From positions 1-64,000 of the forward strand of contig JBLMZW010000188.1 in NCBI GenBank assembly GCA_050259035.1: a stretch of DNA of 64,000 nucleotides. Reading direction: 5' to 3'. Both the position numbers and the translations under genes were made by a program. The stretch is from JBLMZW01 sp050259035 (GTDB lineage: Bacteria; Bacillota; Syntrophomonadia; Syntrophomonadales; DTU052). The notes under the pieces were generated by a model, which was given only the letters and a program-made list of their open reading frames with translations, was not told the origin of the DNA and ran no database searches. Shown in pieces: positions 41,659-51,335 of this stretch. Positions within the stretch are counted from its first letter, which is position 1; every line of letters starts with the position of its first letter.

Positions 41659-42750
41659 TTGTGTTTTATGAGGGAATGGTTGGTGACCGAGAAGATGTGC
41701 CTAGTCTCCATGGTCAGAATTCCTGGGTTGGGACCACAAAAGATTAGAAAGGTTAGAAACGAGACAGGATCTTATCAATCTGCATGGAAAGCACCACACC
41801 AATTGTGGCAGAATGTCTGTGGTGCCGAAATAGCTAATAATATAGTTAAGCTAAGGACAGAATCAGAACCGGAACGAATTTTGGATGAAGCAAAAGGATA
41901 TGTCAATGAAATCATTACAGAATTGGATGATAATTATCCTGATAACCTTAAGCATATATATGCCGCCCCTCTGGTTCTTTTTTGCATAGGGAATGCCAAG
42001 CTATTAGGCTTGCAGGCTGTGGCAATGGTGGGTTCGCGTAGAGCAACGCCTTATGGACGTCGGGTAGCTCGACAGCTAGGAAAGGAATTGGCGGGTGCGG
42101 GGTTAGTTATAGTAAGCGGCATGGCACGGGGTATTGATGCAGAATCCCATTGGGGTTGTTTGGAAGCTCATGGAATGACTATCGGAGTACTGGGTACAGG
42201 CCCAGACATAGTATACCCTAAGGAAAATCGTGAATTGTTTAATAGGGTTTCAGCGGAAGGACTTTTGTTGTCAGAATTTTGGCCAGGTACACCAGGCGAG
42301 CCCAAAAACTTCCCAATAAGGAACCGATTGATTTCAGGATTATCCAGGGGTCTTGTTGTGGTTGAAGCTCAGGAAAAAAGCGGAGCCATGATTACTGTTG
42401 AATATGCCCTGGAACAAGGACGAGATGTATTTGCGGTACCCGGGCCAATAACCAGCGAGTATAGCAAAGGTACCAACTTTATGCTCAAAGAAGGTGCTAG
42501 AATAGTTACCTGTGCTAATGATGTATTGGAAGAATTAGGAGTCCCCAAACAGCAAAATCAACAGAATATTAAAACGGAAAAAGGGATACAAGGGGTACTC
42601 ATTGAATACATAGGATTTGAACCAGTCAATATCGATTGGCTAATAAATGTTTCCGGGCTTGCGCACGGAGAAATCGCGGCTGAGTTGCTTCAGTTGGAGG
42701 TGGATGGTATAATTTCTTCCTTACCGGGAAATTATTACGTTCGGCGATAA
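41659..42750 (+). CDS. dprA: DNA-processing protein DprA (Smf)
   Basis: Binds incoming single-stranded DNA and loads RecA during natural transformation. It has 363 residues. An N-terminal helix-hairpin-helix-like part (VRIPGLGPQKIRKV) precedes the Rossmann fold with VGSRRATPYGRRVARQLGKEL, SGMARGIDAESH and IGVLGTGPDIVYPKENREL, and later FPIRNRLISGLSRGLVVVEA. The C-terminal part is a winged helix. GTG 41659 has GGGG close by; ATG 41668 is an alternative. dprA-topA-trmFO-xerC is a conserved order. Confidence 0.95.
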   Translation: MCFMREWLVTEKMCLVSMVRIPGLGPQKIRKVRNETGSYQSAWKAPHQLWQNVCGAEIANNIVKLRTESEPERILDEAKGYVNEIITELDDNYPDNLKHIYAAPLVLFCIGNAKLLGLQAVAMVGSRRATPYGRRVARQLGKELAGAGLVIVSGMARGIDAESHWGCLEAHGMTIGVLGTGPDIVYPKENRELFNRVSAEGLLLSEFWPGTPGEPKNFPIRNRLISGLSRGLVVVEAQEKSGAMITVEYALEQGRDVFAVPGPITSEYSKGTNFMLKEGARIVTCANDVLEELGVPKQQNQQNIKTEKGIQGVLIEYIGFEPVNIDWLINVSGLAHGEIAAELLQLEVDGIISSLPGNYYVRR

Positions 42751-42822
42751 TTATCTAATAGATACACATAAGCAAGGAATCAGTTTTAAGAATCCCGAGA
42801 AAAATATAGTTGAGGTGGTATT

Positions 42823-44841
42823 TTGGCCAACAAAGTATTAGTAATTGTTGAGTCGGCAGCAAAAGCGAAAACTATTAGCAAATTTCTAGGGAAAAATTAT
42901 AAAGTTAAGGCGTCTGTTGGACACATACGCGATTTGCCCAAAAGTAAACTGGGGGTTGATGTGGATAATGATTTTTCCCCGCAATACATTACCATCAGGG
43001 GCAAGGGCGATTTGATTAAAGAAATCAGGGAGGAAGCGGAGAAAGCTGATAGCGTGCTCCTGGCTACTGACCCTGATCGTGAGGGCGAAGCTATAGCCTG
43101 GCATTTAAATCAAATTATTGGCAAATCAAAAGATATGGCTCGAATTGAATTTAATGAAATAACCCGTGATGCTATCAAAAGAGCAGTCAAAAACCCCCGT
43201 CCAATTGACATGAACCGGGTTGATGCCCAGCAGGCCCGCAGAATTTTGGATCGGTTGGTTGGCTACTCCCTGAGTCCTTTGCTCTGGGTCAAAGTTCGCA
43301 AAGGCCTTAGCGCAGGTCGTGTACAATCAGTGGTAGTACGAATTATTGCAGAACGGGAAAAAGAAATTGAACAGTTTGTGGCTGAGGAATACTGGACAAT
43401 CGATACTGAGTTTAAACCGGGAAGAAAAGCGGCTTTCGTTGCCCGTTTAGCCACCATAGACGGGAAAAAGGTTGCCATAGACAGTGAAGATATGGCGAAA
43501 GCAGTAGTGGAAAGGATTAAAATTTGTTCCTTTCAAGTAGGCAAGGTAGAGAAGAAGGAAAAACGCCGTAAAGCTTTGCCTCCTTTTACCACCAGCACCT
43601 TGCAGCAGGAAGCAGCAAAAAAACTGGGGTATACGTCCAGTAAAACCATGAGAATAGCGCAGGAACTCTATGAAGGCTTAAACATAGGACCAGAAGGTAA
43701 CGTAGGTTTAGTAACGTACATTCGTACTGATTCAACCCGTGTATCGGAAGAAGCTCAGAAAGAAGCCCTGGAGTACATAGGGAAAACCTACGGCTCAGAG
43801 TTCGTACCTGAACACCCCAATATATACCGATCGCGTAAGACCGCGCAGGATGCCCATGAAGCCATTCGGCCAAGTTCAGTTAACCGTAATCCTAACGACT
43901 TGAAGCTATCCTTATCCCGGGATCAGTATAGATTGTATAGTTTAATATGGAGCAGGTTTGTAGCCAGTCAGATGGAGGCTGCAGTTTATGATACCGTTAC
44001 GGTAGATGTGACAGACCATGGTCTCGTTTTTCGGGCCAGCAGTTCCAAAATAAAATTCTCAGGTCATCTGGCGGTCTACAATGATAACGGTGAAGAGGAA
44101 GAAAAATCGAAAACTACTTTGCCTGAACTTTCAGAAGGCGAGCAGTTGACATTAAAGAATGTAAATATGGACCAGCATTTCACTCAACCACCCCCTCGAT
44201 ACGGAGAGGCAAGTCTCGTGAGAATGCTAGAGGAAAAAAATATTGGTCGGCCAAGTACCTATGCACCAATAATCGAGACCATTATTAAAAGAGGCTATGT
44301 AGAAAGAAAGAATAAACAATTTTATCCAACTGAACTAGGGTTGGTTATAGTTGATCTTTTAAAAGACTATTTTCCTGAAATCATGGACGTAGAATTCACG
44401 GCCGTAATGGAGGAGAACCTTGACCAGGTGGAAGAAGGGGAATTGAGCTGGCAGAAAACGGTAGGGGATTTCTATACTCCGTTTTCGGCTCGGTTAATAA
44501 AAGCTAAAGACGAAATGGAAAAGGTTGTAATTCCTGATGAGCCTGCGGGTAAAAATTGCCCTAAATGCGGAAGAGAAATGCTGGTTAAAAACGGACGATT
44601 CGGGAAATTTATAGCATGTTCCGGGTTCCCCGAGTGCCGACATACTGAGTCCATGAATCAGGTGGTAGGCATACCGTGTCCGCAGTGTGGCGGGGATCTG
44701 GTTGCTTTACGAACCAAAAAGGGAAGACTGTTCTATGGATGTAAGAATTATCCTCAATGTGATTATAAATCTTGGAATAAGCCAACTGAACCAAAAAGTG
44801 AAGCTGTTAAGGGATCCGATACTGTTTCGTTAGATAAATAA
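42823..44841 (+). CDS. topA: DNA topoisomerase I
   Basis: Relaxes negative supercoils by cutting one strand. It has 672 residues, type IA. Seen: the Toprim motif LVIVESAAKAKTISKFLG, GHIRDLPKSKLGVD, the DPDREGEAIAWHL acidic triad, and the nucleophilic tyrosine Tyr299 in VGLVTYIRTDSTR. The C-terminus carries two zinc ribbons (CPKCGREM...CRHTE and CPQCGGDL...CDYKSW, about 573-655). The start is TTG 42823 behind TGAGGTGG. Confidence 0.97.
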   Translation: MANKVLVIVESAAKAKTISKFLGKNYKVKASVGHIRDLPKSKLGVDVDNDFSPQYITIRGKGDLIKEIREEAEKADSVLLATDPDREGEAIAWHLNQIIGKSKDMARIEFNEITRDAIKRAVKNPRPIDMNRVDAQQARRILDRLVGYSLSPLLWVKVRKGLSAGRVQSVVVRIIAEREKEIEQFVAEEYWTIDTEFKPGRKAAFVARLATIDGKKVAIDSEDMAKAVVERIKICSFQVGKVEKKEKRRKALPPFTTSTLQQEAAKKLGYTSSKTMRIAQELYEGLNIGPEGNVGLVTYIRTDSTRVSEEAQKEALEYIGKTYGSEFVPEHPNIYRSRKTAQDAHEAIRPSSVNRNPNDLKLSLSRDQYRLYSLIWSRFVASQMEAAVYDTVTVDVTDHGLVFRASSSKIKFSGHLAVYNDNGEEEEKSKTTLPELSEGEQLTLKNVNMDQHFTQPPPRYGEASLVRMLEEKNIGRPSTYAPIIETIIKRGYVERKNKQFYPTELGLVIVDLLKDYFPEIMDVEFTAVMEENLDQVEEGELSWQKTVGDFYTPFSARLIKAKDEMEKVVIPDEPAGKNCPKCGREMLVKNGRFGKFIACSGFPECRHTESMNQVVGIPCPQCGGDLVALRTKKGRLFYGCKNYPQCDYKSWNKPTEPKSEAVKGSDTVSLDK

Positions 44842-44865
44842 ACTAGACACTGAAGAGGTATACTC

Positions 44866-46185
44866 ATGTCAAAATCTGAGATATCGATTATTGGTGGCGG
44901 CCTCGCTGGTTGCGAGGCCGCTTATAAATTGGCACAAGCAGGAATCGGTTGCCGTTTGTACGAGATGCGACCGGAGCGAACAACGCCCGCTCATCGTACC
45001 GGTTATCTGGCCGAGTTGGTTTGCAGTAATAGTTTGAAATCAGATGATCCATTTTCTGCCCAGGGACTTCTTAAGGCGGAAATGAGACTACTTGGATCTA
45101 TAATTCTAGAGGTAGCGGAAGAATGTAAAGTAAAGGCCGGATCAAGTCTGGCTGTAGATAGAAAAAAGCTTGGGGCGATCGTGACAAGCAAGATTGAGAG
45201 TCACCCATTAATTGAAGTTGTTCGAACGGAAGTAACCTGTATCCAGGAGACACCTGCAATAATCGCAAGCGGACCGCTTACATCCGACAAATTGGCGGAG
45301 AATATTAAAACATTTACTGGGCAGGATAACCTTTACTTTTTTGATGCGATTGCACCGGTAATATCCGCCGAAAGCATAAATTTTAGTAAAGTATATCGTG
45401 CTTCTCGTTATGGCAAAGGGGAGGCCGATTATCTAAACTGTCCAATGAATCAGGATGAATACCATAGTTTCATAAACCGTCTGCTGGAAGCCGATTCTAT
45501 ACCCATAAACAGAATCGATGAAGGGCTTTATTTCTCGGGTTGCATGCCCATCGAAACTATGGCCAGGAAAGGACAAGATACTTTGCGTTTTGGCCCTATG
45601 CGTCCAGTTGGTTTACCCGACCCGGAGAGCGGTAACGTGCCATATGCCGTAGTTCAGTTAAGGGCAGAAAACCAGGAGCAATCCATGTACAGCCTGGTAG
45701 GTTTCCAAACGAGAATGAGATGGGGAATGCAGGAGCAGGTATTAAGGCTGATTCCGGGTTTAGAATCTGCCGATTTTTTGTCTCTGGGAGCAATGCATCG
45801 AAACACATACATCAATAGCCCTCTGTTGCTTAATTCCACTCTTGACTTCAAAAACAAGCCTGGTCTATTTATGGCCGGACAGTTAACTGGAGTGGAAGGA
45901 TATATGGAATCATCTGCGACTGGAATAATTGCTGGGATTAATGCAGTTAGATATTTAAACGGCTTAGAACTGGTTAAACCCCCCCAGGAAACGATGATAG
46001 GTTCTCTTTGTTCATATGTAAGTGACTCCAATAAGAAAGGTTTTCAGCCAATGAATGCCAACTTTGGACTATTACCTGGTTTGGGGAGTTCAGAAAGAAA
46101 TAAACGAAAAAGAATTTCAGCCCTGATCGAAAGAGCATTATCGGCAATGAGAGAATTTTCAGAAAGTTCGTTAACTGTATTGTAA
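44866..46185 (+). CDS. trmFO: Folate-dependent tRNA uridine-54 5-methyltransferase
   Basis: Makes ribothymidine at position 54 of tRNAs, using methylene-tetrahydrofolate and FAD, as in many Gram-positive bacteria. It has 439 residues. Seen: the FAD dinucleotide fold IIGGGLAGCEAAYKLAQAG at residue 6-24, YEMRPERTTPAHRTGYLAELVCSNSL, and the later GQLTGVEGYMESSATGIIAG. An older name is Gid. It lies 24 bp after topA and 53 bp before xerC. Confidence 0.97.
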   Translation: MSKSEISIIGGGLAGCEAAYKLAQAGIGCRLYEMRPERTTPAHRTGYLAELVCSNSLKSDDPFSAQGLLKAEMRLLGSIILEVAEECKVKAGSSLAVDRKKLGAIVTSKIESHPLIEVVRTEVTCIQETPAIIASGPLTSDKLAENIKTFTGQDNLYFFDAIAPVISAESINFSKVYRASRYGKGEADYLNCPMNQDEYHSFINRLLEADSIPINRIDEGLYFSGCMPIETMARKGQDTLRFGPMRPVGLPDPESGNVPYAVVQLRAENQEQSMYSLVGFQTRMRWGMQEQVLRLIPGLESADFLSLGAMHRNTYINSPLLLNSTLDFKNKPGLFMAGQLTGVEGYMESSATGIIAGINAVRYLNGLELVKPPQETMIGSLCSYVSDSNKKGFQPMNANFGLLPGLGSSERNKRKRISALIERALSAMREFSESSLTVL

Positions 46186-46238
46186 ACGAAATTTGCTTAT
46201 GATACGATGCAATTAAAGTGTCTTCAGGAGAGAAATGC

Positions 46239-47150
46239 GTGTTATTGCAGTATATTGAAGATTATCTGAATCATTTGAGGGTTGAACGCAATGCTTCCAA
46301 TATAACCCTGGTCAGTTATAAAACTGACCTTTTACAGTTTACGGAGTTTTTATCCAGGCAAGAATCTATTCAAGCTGAGTACATATCGGAAAAAATGATC
46401 AACCATAAATCAGTTAGAGAGTACTTGACCCACCTGCAAATAAATGGTTTAAACCGATCCACAATGGCGAGAAAATTAGCCAGCCTTCGTTCCTTCGTTA
46501 AATACCTTTGTCGGGAAGACATTTTGGATAATAATCCAATTGCTACGGTCGCGACTCCAAAAAGGGAGAAAAAACTCCCCCGTTTCCTATACGATAATGA
46601 AATGACGGTGCTTCTTGAGGCTCCTGATTTAAGCAGTTGGAATGGCTGTAGGGATAAAGCAATATTGGAGGTGCTTTATGCCAGCGGGGTAAGGGTCAGC
46701 GAATTGGTTTCTTTAAACTTACAGAATGTAGATACCAGAAATGCTTTCATTAAAGTTACTGGAAAAGGAAACAAGGAAAGAATAGTTCCACTCGGGGATA
46801 AAGCTTGTGAGGCTTTGAATGAGTATATTTCGGGTCCACGAATTAACTTATTAAAGAAGAATAACAAAGCAGAAAGAGCAGTTTTTCTAAATCGCTTTGG
46901 GGATAGATTATCAGCTCGCAGTATTAGAAATATTGTGAATCAATATGTTGATCAAATTGCATTGAACCAGAAGGTTAGTCCCCATGTTTTTAGACATACA
47001 TTTGCTACCCATTTACTTAATGGGGGAGCCGATTTAAGAAGTGTTCAGGAACTTCTTGGTCACGTAAAACTGTCTACAACCCAGATCTATACACATGTTA
47101 CCAGTGAAAGATTAAAAGCGATTCACTTTGAGACTCATCCACGGAGGTAA
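46239..47150 (+). CDS. xerC: Tyrosine recombinase XerC (CodV type)
   Basis: Resolves chromosome dimers at dif. It has 303 residues: an N-terminal SAM-like core-binding domain (about 1-85) and a catalytic domain with Arg152 in ASGVRVSEL, the His-Xaa-Xaa-Arg pair in [12 protein letters not shown], the [16 protein letters not shown] block with the nucleophile Tyr, and Lys in [11 protein letters not shown] 46239 follows CAGGAGAG; the longer start at 46218 would include the ribosome-binding site. It is first of the codVWXY-like cluster. Confidence 0.95.
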   Translation: MLLQYIEDYLNHLRVERNASNITLVSYKTDLLQFTEFLSRQESIQAEYISEKMINHKSVREYLTHLQINGLNRSTMARKLASLRSFVKYLCREDILDNNPIATVATPKREKKLPRFLYDNEMTVLLEAPDLSSWNGCRDKAILEVLYASGVRVSELVSLNLQNVDTRNAFIKVTGKGNKERIVPLGDKACEALNEYISGPRINLLKKNNKAERAVFLNRFGDRLSARSIRNIVNQYVDQIALNQKVSPHVFRHTFATHLLNGGADLRSVQELLGHVKLSTTQIYTHVTSERLKAIHFETHPRR

Positions 47151-47154
47151 TAAT

Positions 47155-47688
47155 TTGTTTAAAGGAACGACAATTGTTGCAGTCCGAGTTAAAGGAAAAT
47201 CCGCTATTGCCGGCGACGGTCAGGTCACGATGGGGCAGAACGTTATAATGAAACAAGGAGCGAAAAAGATTCGCCGTTTGTATAATGATCAGGTGTTAGC
47301 GGGGTTTGCCGGGTCAGTAGCCGATGCCTTGACCCTTTTTGACAAATTTGAAGGCAAATTAGAAGAATACCATGGCAATCTAACCCGGGCAGCGGTCGAG
47401 GTTACCCGGGAATGGCGAACAGACCGTGTGCTTAGAAACCTGGAAGCATTATTATTGGCTGTTAACCGGGAACGAGTTATTTTACTTTCGGGGAATGGAG
47501 AAGTAATAGAACCGGATGACGGTGTTATGGCCATAGGTTCGGGAGGATCTTATGCACTGGCGGCAGCCCGGGCTTTGATTAAATTTACTGATCTTGACGC
47601 AGAAGAGATAGCTAGGGAATCACTGAAAATTGCCTCCGGGATCTGTGTATTTACCAACGATAATATTGTTGTTGAGGTGCTGGAATAG
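47155..47688 (+). CDS. hslV: HslV peptidase (ClpQ/CodW)
   Basis: The proteolytic subunit of the HslUV protease. It has 177 residues. The sequence begins [15 protein letters not shown]; removal of the short propeptide would expose the catalytic Thr of TTIVAV. Conserved blocks are [24 protein letters not shown] and [16 protein letters not shown]. The start is TTG 47155 behind CGGAGG, which lies within the xerC end. Its stop overlaps the hslU start by one base. Confidence 0.95.
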   Translation: MFKGTTIVAVRVKGKSAIAGDGQVTMGQNVIMKQGAKKIRRLYNDQVLAGFAGSVADALTLFDKFEGKLEEYHGNLTRAAVEVTREWRTDRVLRNLEALLLAVNRERVILLSGNGEVIEPDDGVMAIGSGGSYALAAARALIKFTDLDAEEIARESLKIASGICVFTNDNIVVEVLE

Positions 47689-49088
47689 TGGATAATCTGA
47701 CCCCTAGGCAAATTGTCAGGGAACTTGATAGATATATTGTAGGACAGAATCAGGCCAAAAAGGCTGTAGCGATTGCTTTAAGGAATCGATATCGTCGTCG
47801 TCTACTCCCGGAAAGTCTGGGCGATGAAATTTATCCTAAAAATATTATTATGATTGGACCCACCGGAGTTGGAAAAACAGAAATTGCCCGGAGATTAGCC
47901 CGTCTAGTAAACGCCCCTTTTATTAAGGTGGAAGCTACCAAGTTTACCGAGGTAGGGTACGTAGGGCGCGATGTAGATTCGATGATACGTGACCTGGTCG
48001 AGACCAGTATTCGGATGGTTAAACAAGAAAAAATGGCAACTGTCGGCGAAAAGGCAGAAAAACTAGCTAATGAACGATTATTGGAATATCTGGTGCCACA
48101 CCCCAAGAAAAGAGGAAAGGCATCTCGAAACCCATTGGAGATTTTGTTTGGTGGCCAGGCAGAAAACGAAAATGATGATACTGATCAACAGAAAACCTTG
48201 AATGAATTTAAAGAAAAAAGACAATTGATTGGCCAAAAGCTTAACCGAATGGAATTAGAAGACGATACTATTGAAATAGAGGTAGAAGATAAACCGGTCT
48301 CATTTATGGAAATTATCTCAGGATCCGGTGTAGAAGAAATGGGGATAAACCTACAGGAACTATTTGGCGGAATGGTACCTAAAAATAAGAAACTAAGAAA
48401 GGTTACAGTTGCTGAGGCGAGAAAAATATTGATTTCAGAGGAAGCACAAAAACTTGTTGACATGGATGAGGTTGTTCGAGAGTCTTTGAACAAAGTAGAA
48501 AACAACGGTATGATTTTTCTCGATGAGATAGATAAGATTACCGGGCGTGAGAGTAGTAGTGGACCTGATGTCTCTCGTGGAGGAGTGCAAAGAGACATTC
48601 TTCCGATCGTTGAAGGTTCAACGGTTATGACCAAATACGGGGCTGTAAAAACTGATCATATACTTTTTATTGCTGCGGGGGCTTTTAGCACCAGCAAACC
48701 ATCGGATTTAATACCCGAATTACAGGGTAGATTTCCGATTAGGGTAGAGTTAGAAAGTCTGACTAAAGAGGACTTTGAAAGAATTCTAACTGAACCGGAT
48801 AATTCCCTGATTAAACAATATATCGCGTTGCTATCCACTGAGAAAGTTGATGTATCGTTTTCTCCGGATGGAATTGAATATATGGCTGAGGTAGCCAGTG
48901 ATGTGAACTCGCGTACGGAGAACATTGGGGCCCGTAGGCTGCACACAATTCTGGAAAAGGTTTTAGAGGATCTCCTGTTCGACGCACCGGAACGTGAGGG
49001 GGAGAAAATTTCTATCGATAAGAAGTATGTGCAGGAACGACTGGCTGGTATTGTTAAAGATAACGATTTAAGCAGGTACATTTTATAA
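47688..49088 (+). CDS. hslU: HslU unfoldase ATPase (ClpY/CodX)
   Basis: The AAA+ partner of HslV. It has 466 residues. Seen: the N-terminal [23 protein letters not shown], Walker [16 protein letters not shown] near 53, a middle I domain (about 110-240), Walker [10 protein letters not shown] near 275, and a C-terminal [30 protein letters not shown] whose end docks into HslV. GTG 47688 overlaps the hslV stop. codY follows after 80 bp. Confidence 0.97.
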   Translation: MDNLTPRQIVRELDRYIVGQNQAKKAVAIALRNRYRRRLLPESLGDEIYPKNIIMIGPTGVGKTEIARRLARLVNAPFIKVEATKFTEVGYVGRDVDSMIRDLVETSIRMVKQEKMATVGEKAEKLANERLLEYLVPHPKKRGKASRNPLEILFGGQAENENDDTDQQKTLNEFKEKRQLIGQKLNRMELEDDTIEIEVEDKPVSFMEIISGSGVEEMGINLQELFGGMVPKNKKLRKVTVAEARKILISEEAQKLVDMDEVVRESLNKVENNGMIFLDEIDKITGRESSSGPDVSRGGVQRDILPIVEGSTVMTKYGAVKTDHILFIAAGAFSTSKPSDLIPELQGRFPIRVELESLTKEDFERILTEPDNSLIKQYIALLSTEKVDVSFSPDGIEYMAEVASDVNSRTENIGARRLHTILEKVLEDLLFDAPEREGEKISIDKKYVQERLAGIVKDNDLSRYIL

Positions 49089-49168
49089 GAATCATTTGGT
49101 TAATGTTTATGCAGTAGGCTTATGATATGTTTTGGAAACGCGAAAACAAGCTACAAGGGGGACGAAAC

Positions 49169-49951
49169 ATGACAAGAACTCTGTTGGAAAAGGCTCGAGG
49201 AATTAACAAACTACTTCAAAGAATTGCTGGTAATCCGGTAGATTTTCGCGAAATGGCAAGGGTATTGGCAGAAAACTTAGATTGTAATGTGTACATAATG
49301 GGAAGAAGAGGGCAACTAGGGGGGTATGCTTTCCGCTCTGGAGTGCTTTGTAATGAAATTGACAAGATAATTAATTATACAGAAAGATTTCCAGTAACGG
49401 CAAATCAGGGACTAACAGATGTTCAAGAAATACAGATTAATGTACCTATTACTCAGGGTCAATGTATCTTTAAAATTGGGGAAATTAACTGTACATGTAA
49501 CAATACCATTGCGACACTAGTTCCGGTGTACGGGGGTGCGAGAAGACTGGGAACACTGGTGTTAACCAAGTCCGATGGTATTTTTGCTGACGAGGATATA
49601 GTTCTTGCTGAACATGGCGCCATGGTGGTAGCGAACGAAATAATGAGAATGCGCAGTGAAAGGATTGAAGAGGAGGCACGGAAGAAGGCATCCGTTCAAG
49701 TGGCTGTGGCAACACTTTCCTATTCCGAGAGAGAAGCCATTGAACATATATTGGCCGAGTTAAAAGGAAATGAGGGACTGTTGGTAGCTAGCCGGATTGC
49801 GGATAAGGTTGGAATTACACGTTCTGTTATAGTGAGTGCTTTAAGAAAATTCGAAAGTGCCGGGGTAATAGAATCCAGATCACTGGGCATGAAGGGAACC
49901 TACATTAAGGTTTTAAATGAAAACTTATTTGAAGAATTGGAGAAAAGATAG
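49169..49951 (+). CDS. codY: Global transcription regulator CodY
   Basis: A GTP- and branched-chain-amino-acid-sensing repressor of nutrient-limitation genes in low-GC Gram-positives. It has 260 residues: an N-terminal GAF domain (about 1-150) and a C-terminal winged helix with ASRIADKVGITRSVIVSALRKFESAGVIESRSLGMKG near 200-240. I start at ATG 49169 behind AAGGGGG; the in-frame codon at 49127 is not supported. It ends the xerC-hslVU-codY cluster and precedes the flagellar operon, the same order as in Bacillus. Confidence 0.96.
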   Translation: MTRTLLEKARGINKLLQRIAGNPVDFREMARVLAENLDCNVYIMGRRGQLGGYAFRSGVLCNEIDKIINYTERFPVTANQGLTDVQEIQINVPITQGQCIFKIGEINCTCNNTIATLVPVYGGARRLGTLVLTKSDGIFADEDIVLAEHGAMVVANEIMRMRSERIEEEARKKASVQVAVATLSYSEREAIEHILAELKGNEGLLVASRIADKVGITRSVIVSALRKFESAGVIESRSLGMKGTYIKVLNENLFEELEKR

Positions 49952-49995
49952 TAATAACTGGTAACGATATGTAGAGATATAGTAGAAAATGAAAT

Positions 49996-50030
49996 GAAAG
50001 CTAACCTTTTAGGTTAGTTTTCACTATTTT
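49996..50030 (+). terminator. Intrinsic terminator after codY
   Basis: GAAAGCTAACCT (49996-50007) and AGGTTAGTTTTC (50011-50022) form a 12-bp stem with one G-U pair and a TTT loop, followed by ACTATTTTTC. Confidence 0.8.
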
Positions 50031-50039
50031 TCGGCTATT

Positions 50040-50069
50040 TTGGCAGGACTTTTGGTTTAGATATAGAAT
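50040..50069 (+). promoter_or_regulatory. Likely SigA-type promoter of the flagellar operon
   Basis: TTGGCA (50040-50045), then TATAGA (50062-50067, 16-bp spacer) or TAGAAT (50064-50069, 18-bp spacer). It lies between the codY terminator and flgB. Confidence 0.5.
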
Positions 50070-50107
50070 CTATAACTAAAGTTTTGAAAAAGGGGATGAG
50101 GGTTGGT

Positions 50108-50545
50108 ATGGGTGGGATTTTTAACAATATTACCCTGGAGTCTATGGGAAAGGCCCTTGACGGGGCAGCCCTCAGACAAAAGGTTATAGCCAACAATCTA
50201 GCTAACGCTGATACACCTAATTATAAGGCTATGGAAGTGACATTTGAGGATGAACTTAAAAAAGCAATAGATAGTTCTGTTAAGAAATCTCCTGGCTCCG
50301 AGATCAAATTATCACTGACCAATTCAAAACATATCTCGATAAACACATCCAACCAGGTAAATATGGTAGAACCCAATATTAATGTATTGGAGGATTTGAG
50401 CCTGCGCAACGATAAGAATAATGTCGACGTTGACCGGGAGACATCCAAGTTGACTAAAAACGAAATATTTTATGACACTGTAACCCGGCTTATAAATGAC
50501 GAATTTCAGATGTTGAAATTGGTTATTAGTGAAGGGAAGAGGTAA
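50108..50545 (+). CDS. flgB: Flagellar basal-body rod protein FlgB
   Basis: A proximal rod subunit of the flagellar axle. It has 145 residues from the preferred ATG 50108, close to the family size. The rod signature ALRQKVIANNLANADTPNYKA is split across residue 20-40 and shows the ANN-N-A-T-Y pattern. GAGGG lies just before the start; other in-frame starts to 50084 have poor spacing. It begins the flg-fli operon. Confidence 0.95.
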   Translation: MGGIFNNITLESMGKALDGAALRQKVIANNLANADTPNYKAMEVTFEDELKKAIDSSVKKSPGSEIKLSLTNSKHISINTSNQVNMVEPNINVLEDLSLRNDKNNVDVDRETSKLTKNEIFYDTVTRLINDEFQMLKLVISEGKR

Positions 50546-50546
50546 A

Positions 50547-50984
50547 GTGGGATTTTTGGACGGGATAGATATCTGCGCTTCTGCTTTGACGGCGCAAAGA
50601 CTTAGAATGGACGTTATTTCCAACAATATAGCTAATGCAACAACGACTAGAACCGAAAATGGTGGCCCATATAGACGACAAGTTGTGGTATTTGAGGAAC
50701 GTAACTCTTCGGGAAAGGATTTTAAGGAATTGCTGCAGGAACAACTTGAAGGTTATGGCGGCGTTCGAGTAAAAGCTGTGCAGGAGGATTCGTCTCCATT
50801 CAGAAAGGTTTACGATCCGACAAATCCGGAAGCCGGAGAAGATGGCTATGTTAGTTATCCTAATGTAAATGTGGTTACCGAAATGGTTGATTTAATATCA
50901 TCCTCCCGCTCATTTGAAACTAGTGTTACTGCCATGAACTCTATCAAGGGAATGGCATTAAAAGCACTGGAAATCGGGCGTTAG
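50547..50984 (+). CDS. flgC: Flagellar basal-body rod protein FlgC
   Basis: A proximal rod subunit of 145 residues. The N-terminus has ASALTAQRLRMDVISNNIAN and the C-terminus SSRSFETSVTAMNSIKGMALKALEIGR, the coiled-coil ends typical of axial proteins. GTG 50547 follows AAGAGGTAAA, one base after the flgB stop. Confidence 0.95.
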   Translation: MGFLDGIDICASALTAQRLRMDVISNNIANATTTRTENGGPYRRQVVVFEERNSSGKDFKELLQEQLEGYGGVRVKAVQEDSSPFRKVYDPTNPEAGEDGYVSYPNVNVVTEMVDLISSSRSFETSVTAMNSIKGMALKALEIGR

Positions 50985-51024
50985 GATATTTTTCAAGTAG
51001 AAGGTAGTTGCTGGGGGTGAGTTA

Positions 51025-51312
51025 ATGAGGGTTGAAGGAATTGGTTTAGATACTTCCACTATAGCTAGCAATAAATCTGTTTCTGCTGAGAAATCGTCGT
51101 TTGCAGATATATTAAGAGATGCGCTTCAACAAGTAGAAACACAAGAAAATGACGCGAAAATGTCAGGGTTAGATCTAATCACCGGAAATGCACAGGATGT
51201 CCATCAAGCTACTATAGCATACGAAAAAGCATATCTTACTTTAATGCTCACAGTCGAAATTAGAAACAAAGTGGTTGAAGCCTATCAAGAGATTATGAGA
51301 ATCCAAATGTAA
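51025..51312 (+). CDS. fliE: Flagellar hook-basal body protein FliE
   Basis: Links the MS ring to the rod. It has 95 residues with SFADILRDALQQVETQENDA near 25-44 and a C-terminal VEIRNKVVEAYQEIMRIQM. ATG 51025 follows GGGGGTGAG. Confidence 0.94.
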   Translation: MRVEGIGLDTSTIASNKSVSAEKSSFADILRDALQQVETQENDAKMSGLDLITGNAQDVHQATIAYEKAYLTLMLTVEIRNKVVEAYQEIMRIQM

Positions 51313-51335
51313 TATCTGCTGGATGAGGAGTTTTC

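Noticed and set aside
41622..41747. A 41-residue reading frame ahead of and overlapping dprA (begins MSKLFIKLDKRG).
   Set aside because: It overlaps dprA in another frame, has poorly spaced GGAG, and shows no familiar motif. dprA is clearly the coding frame here.
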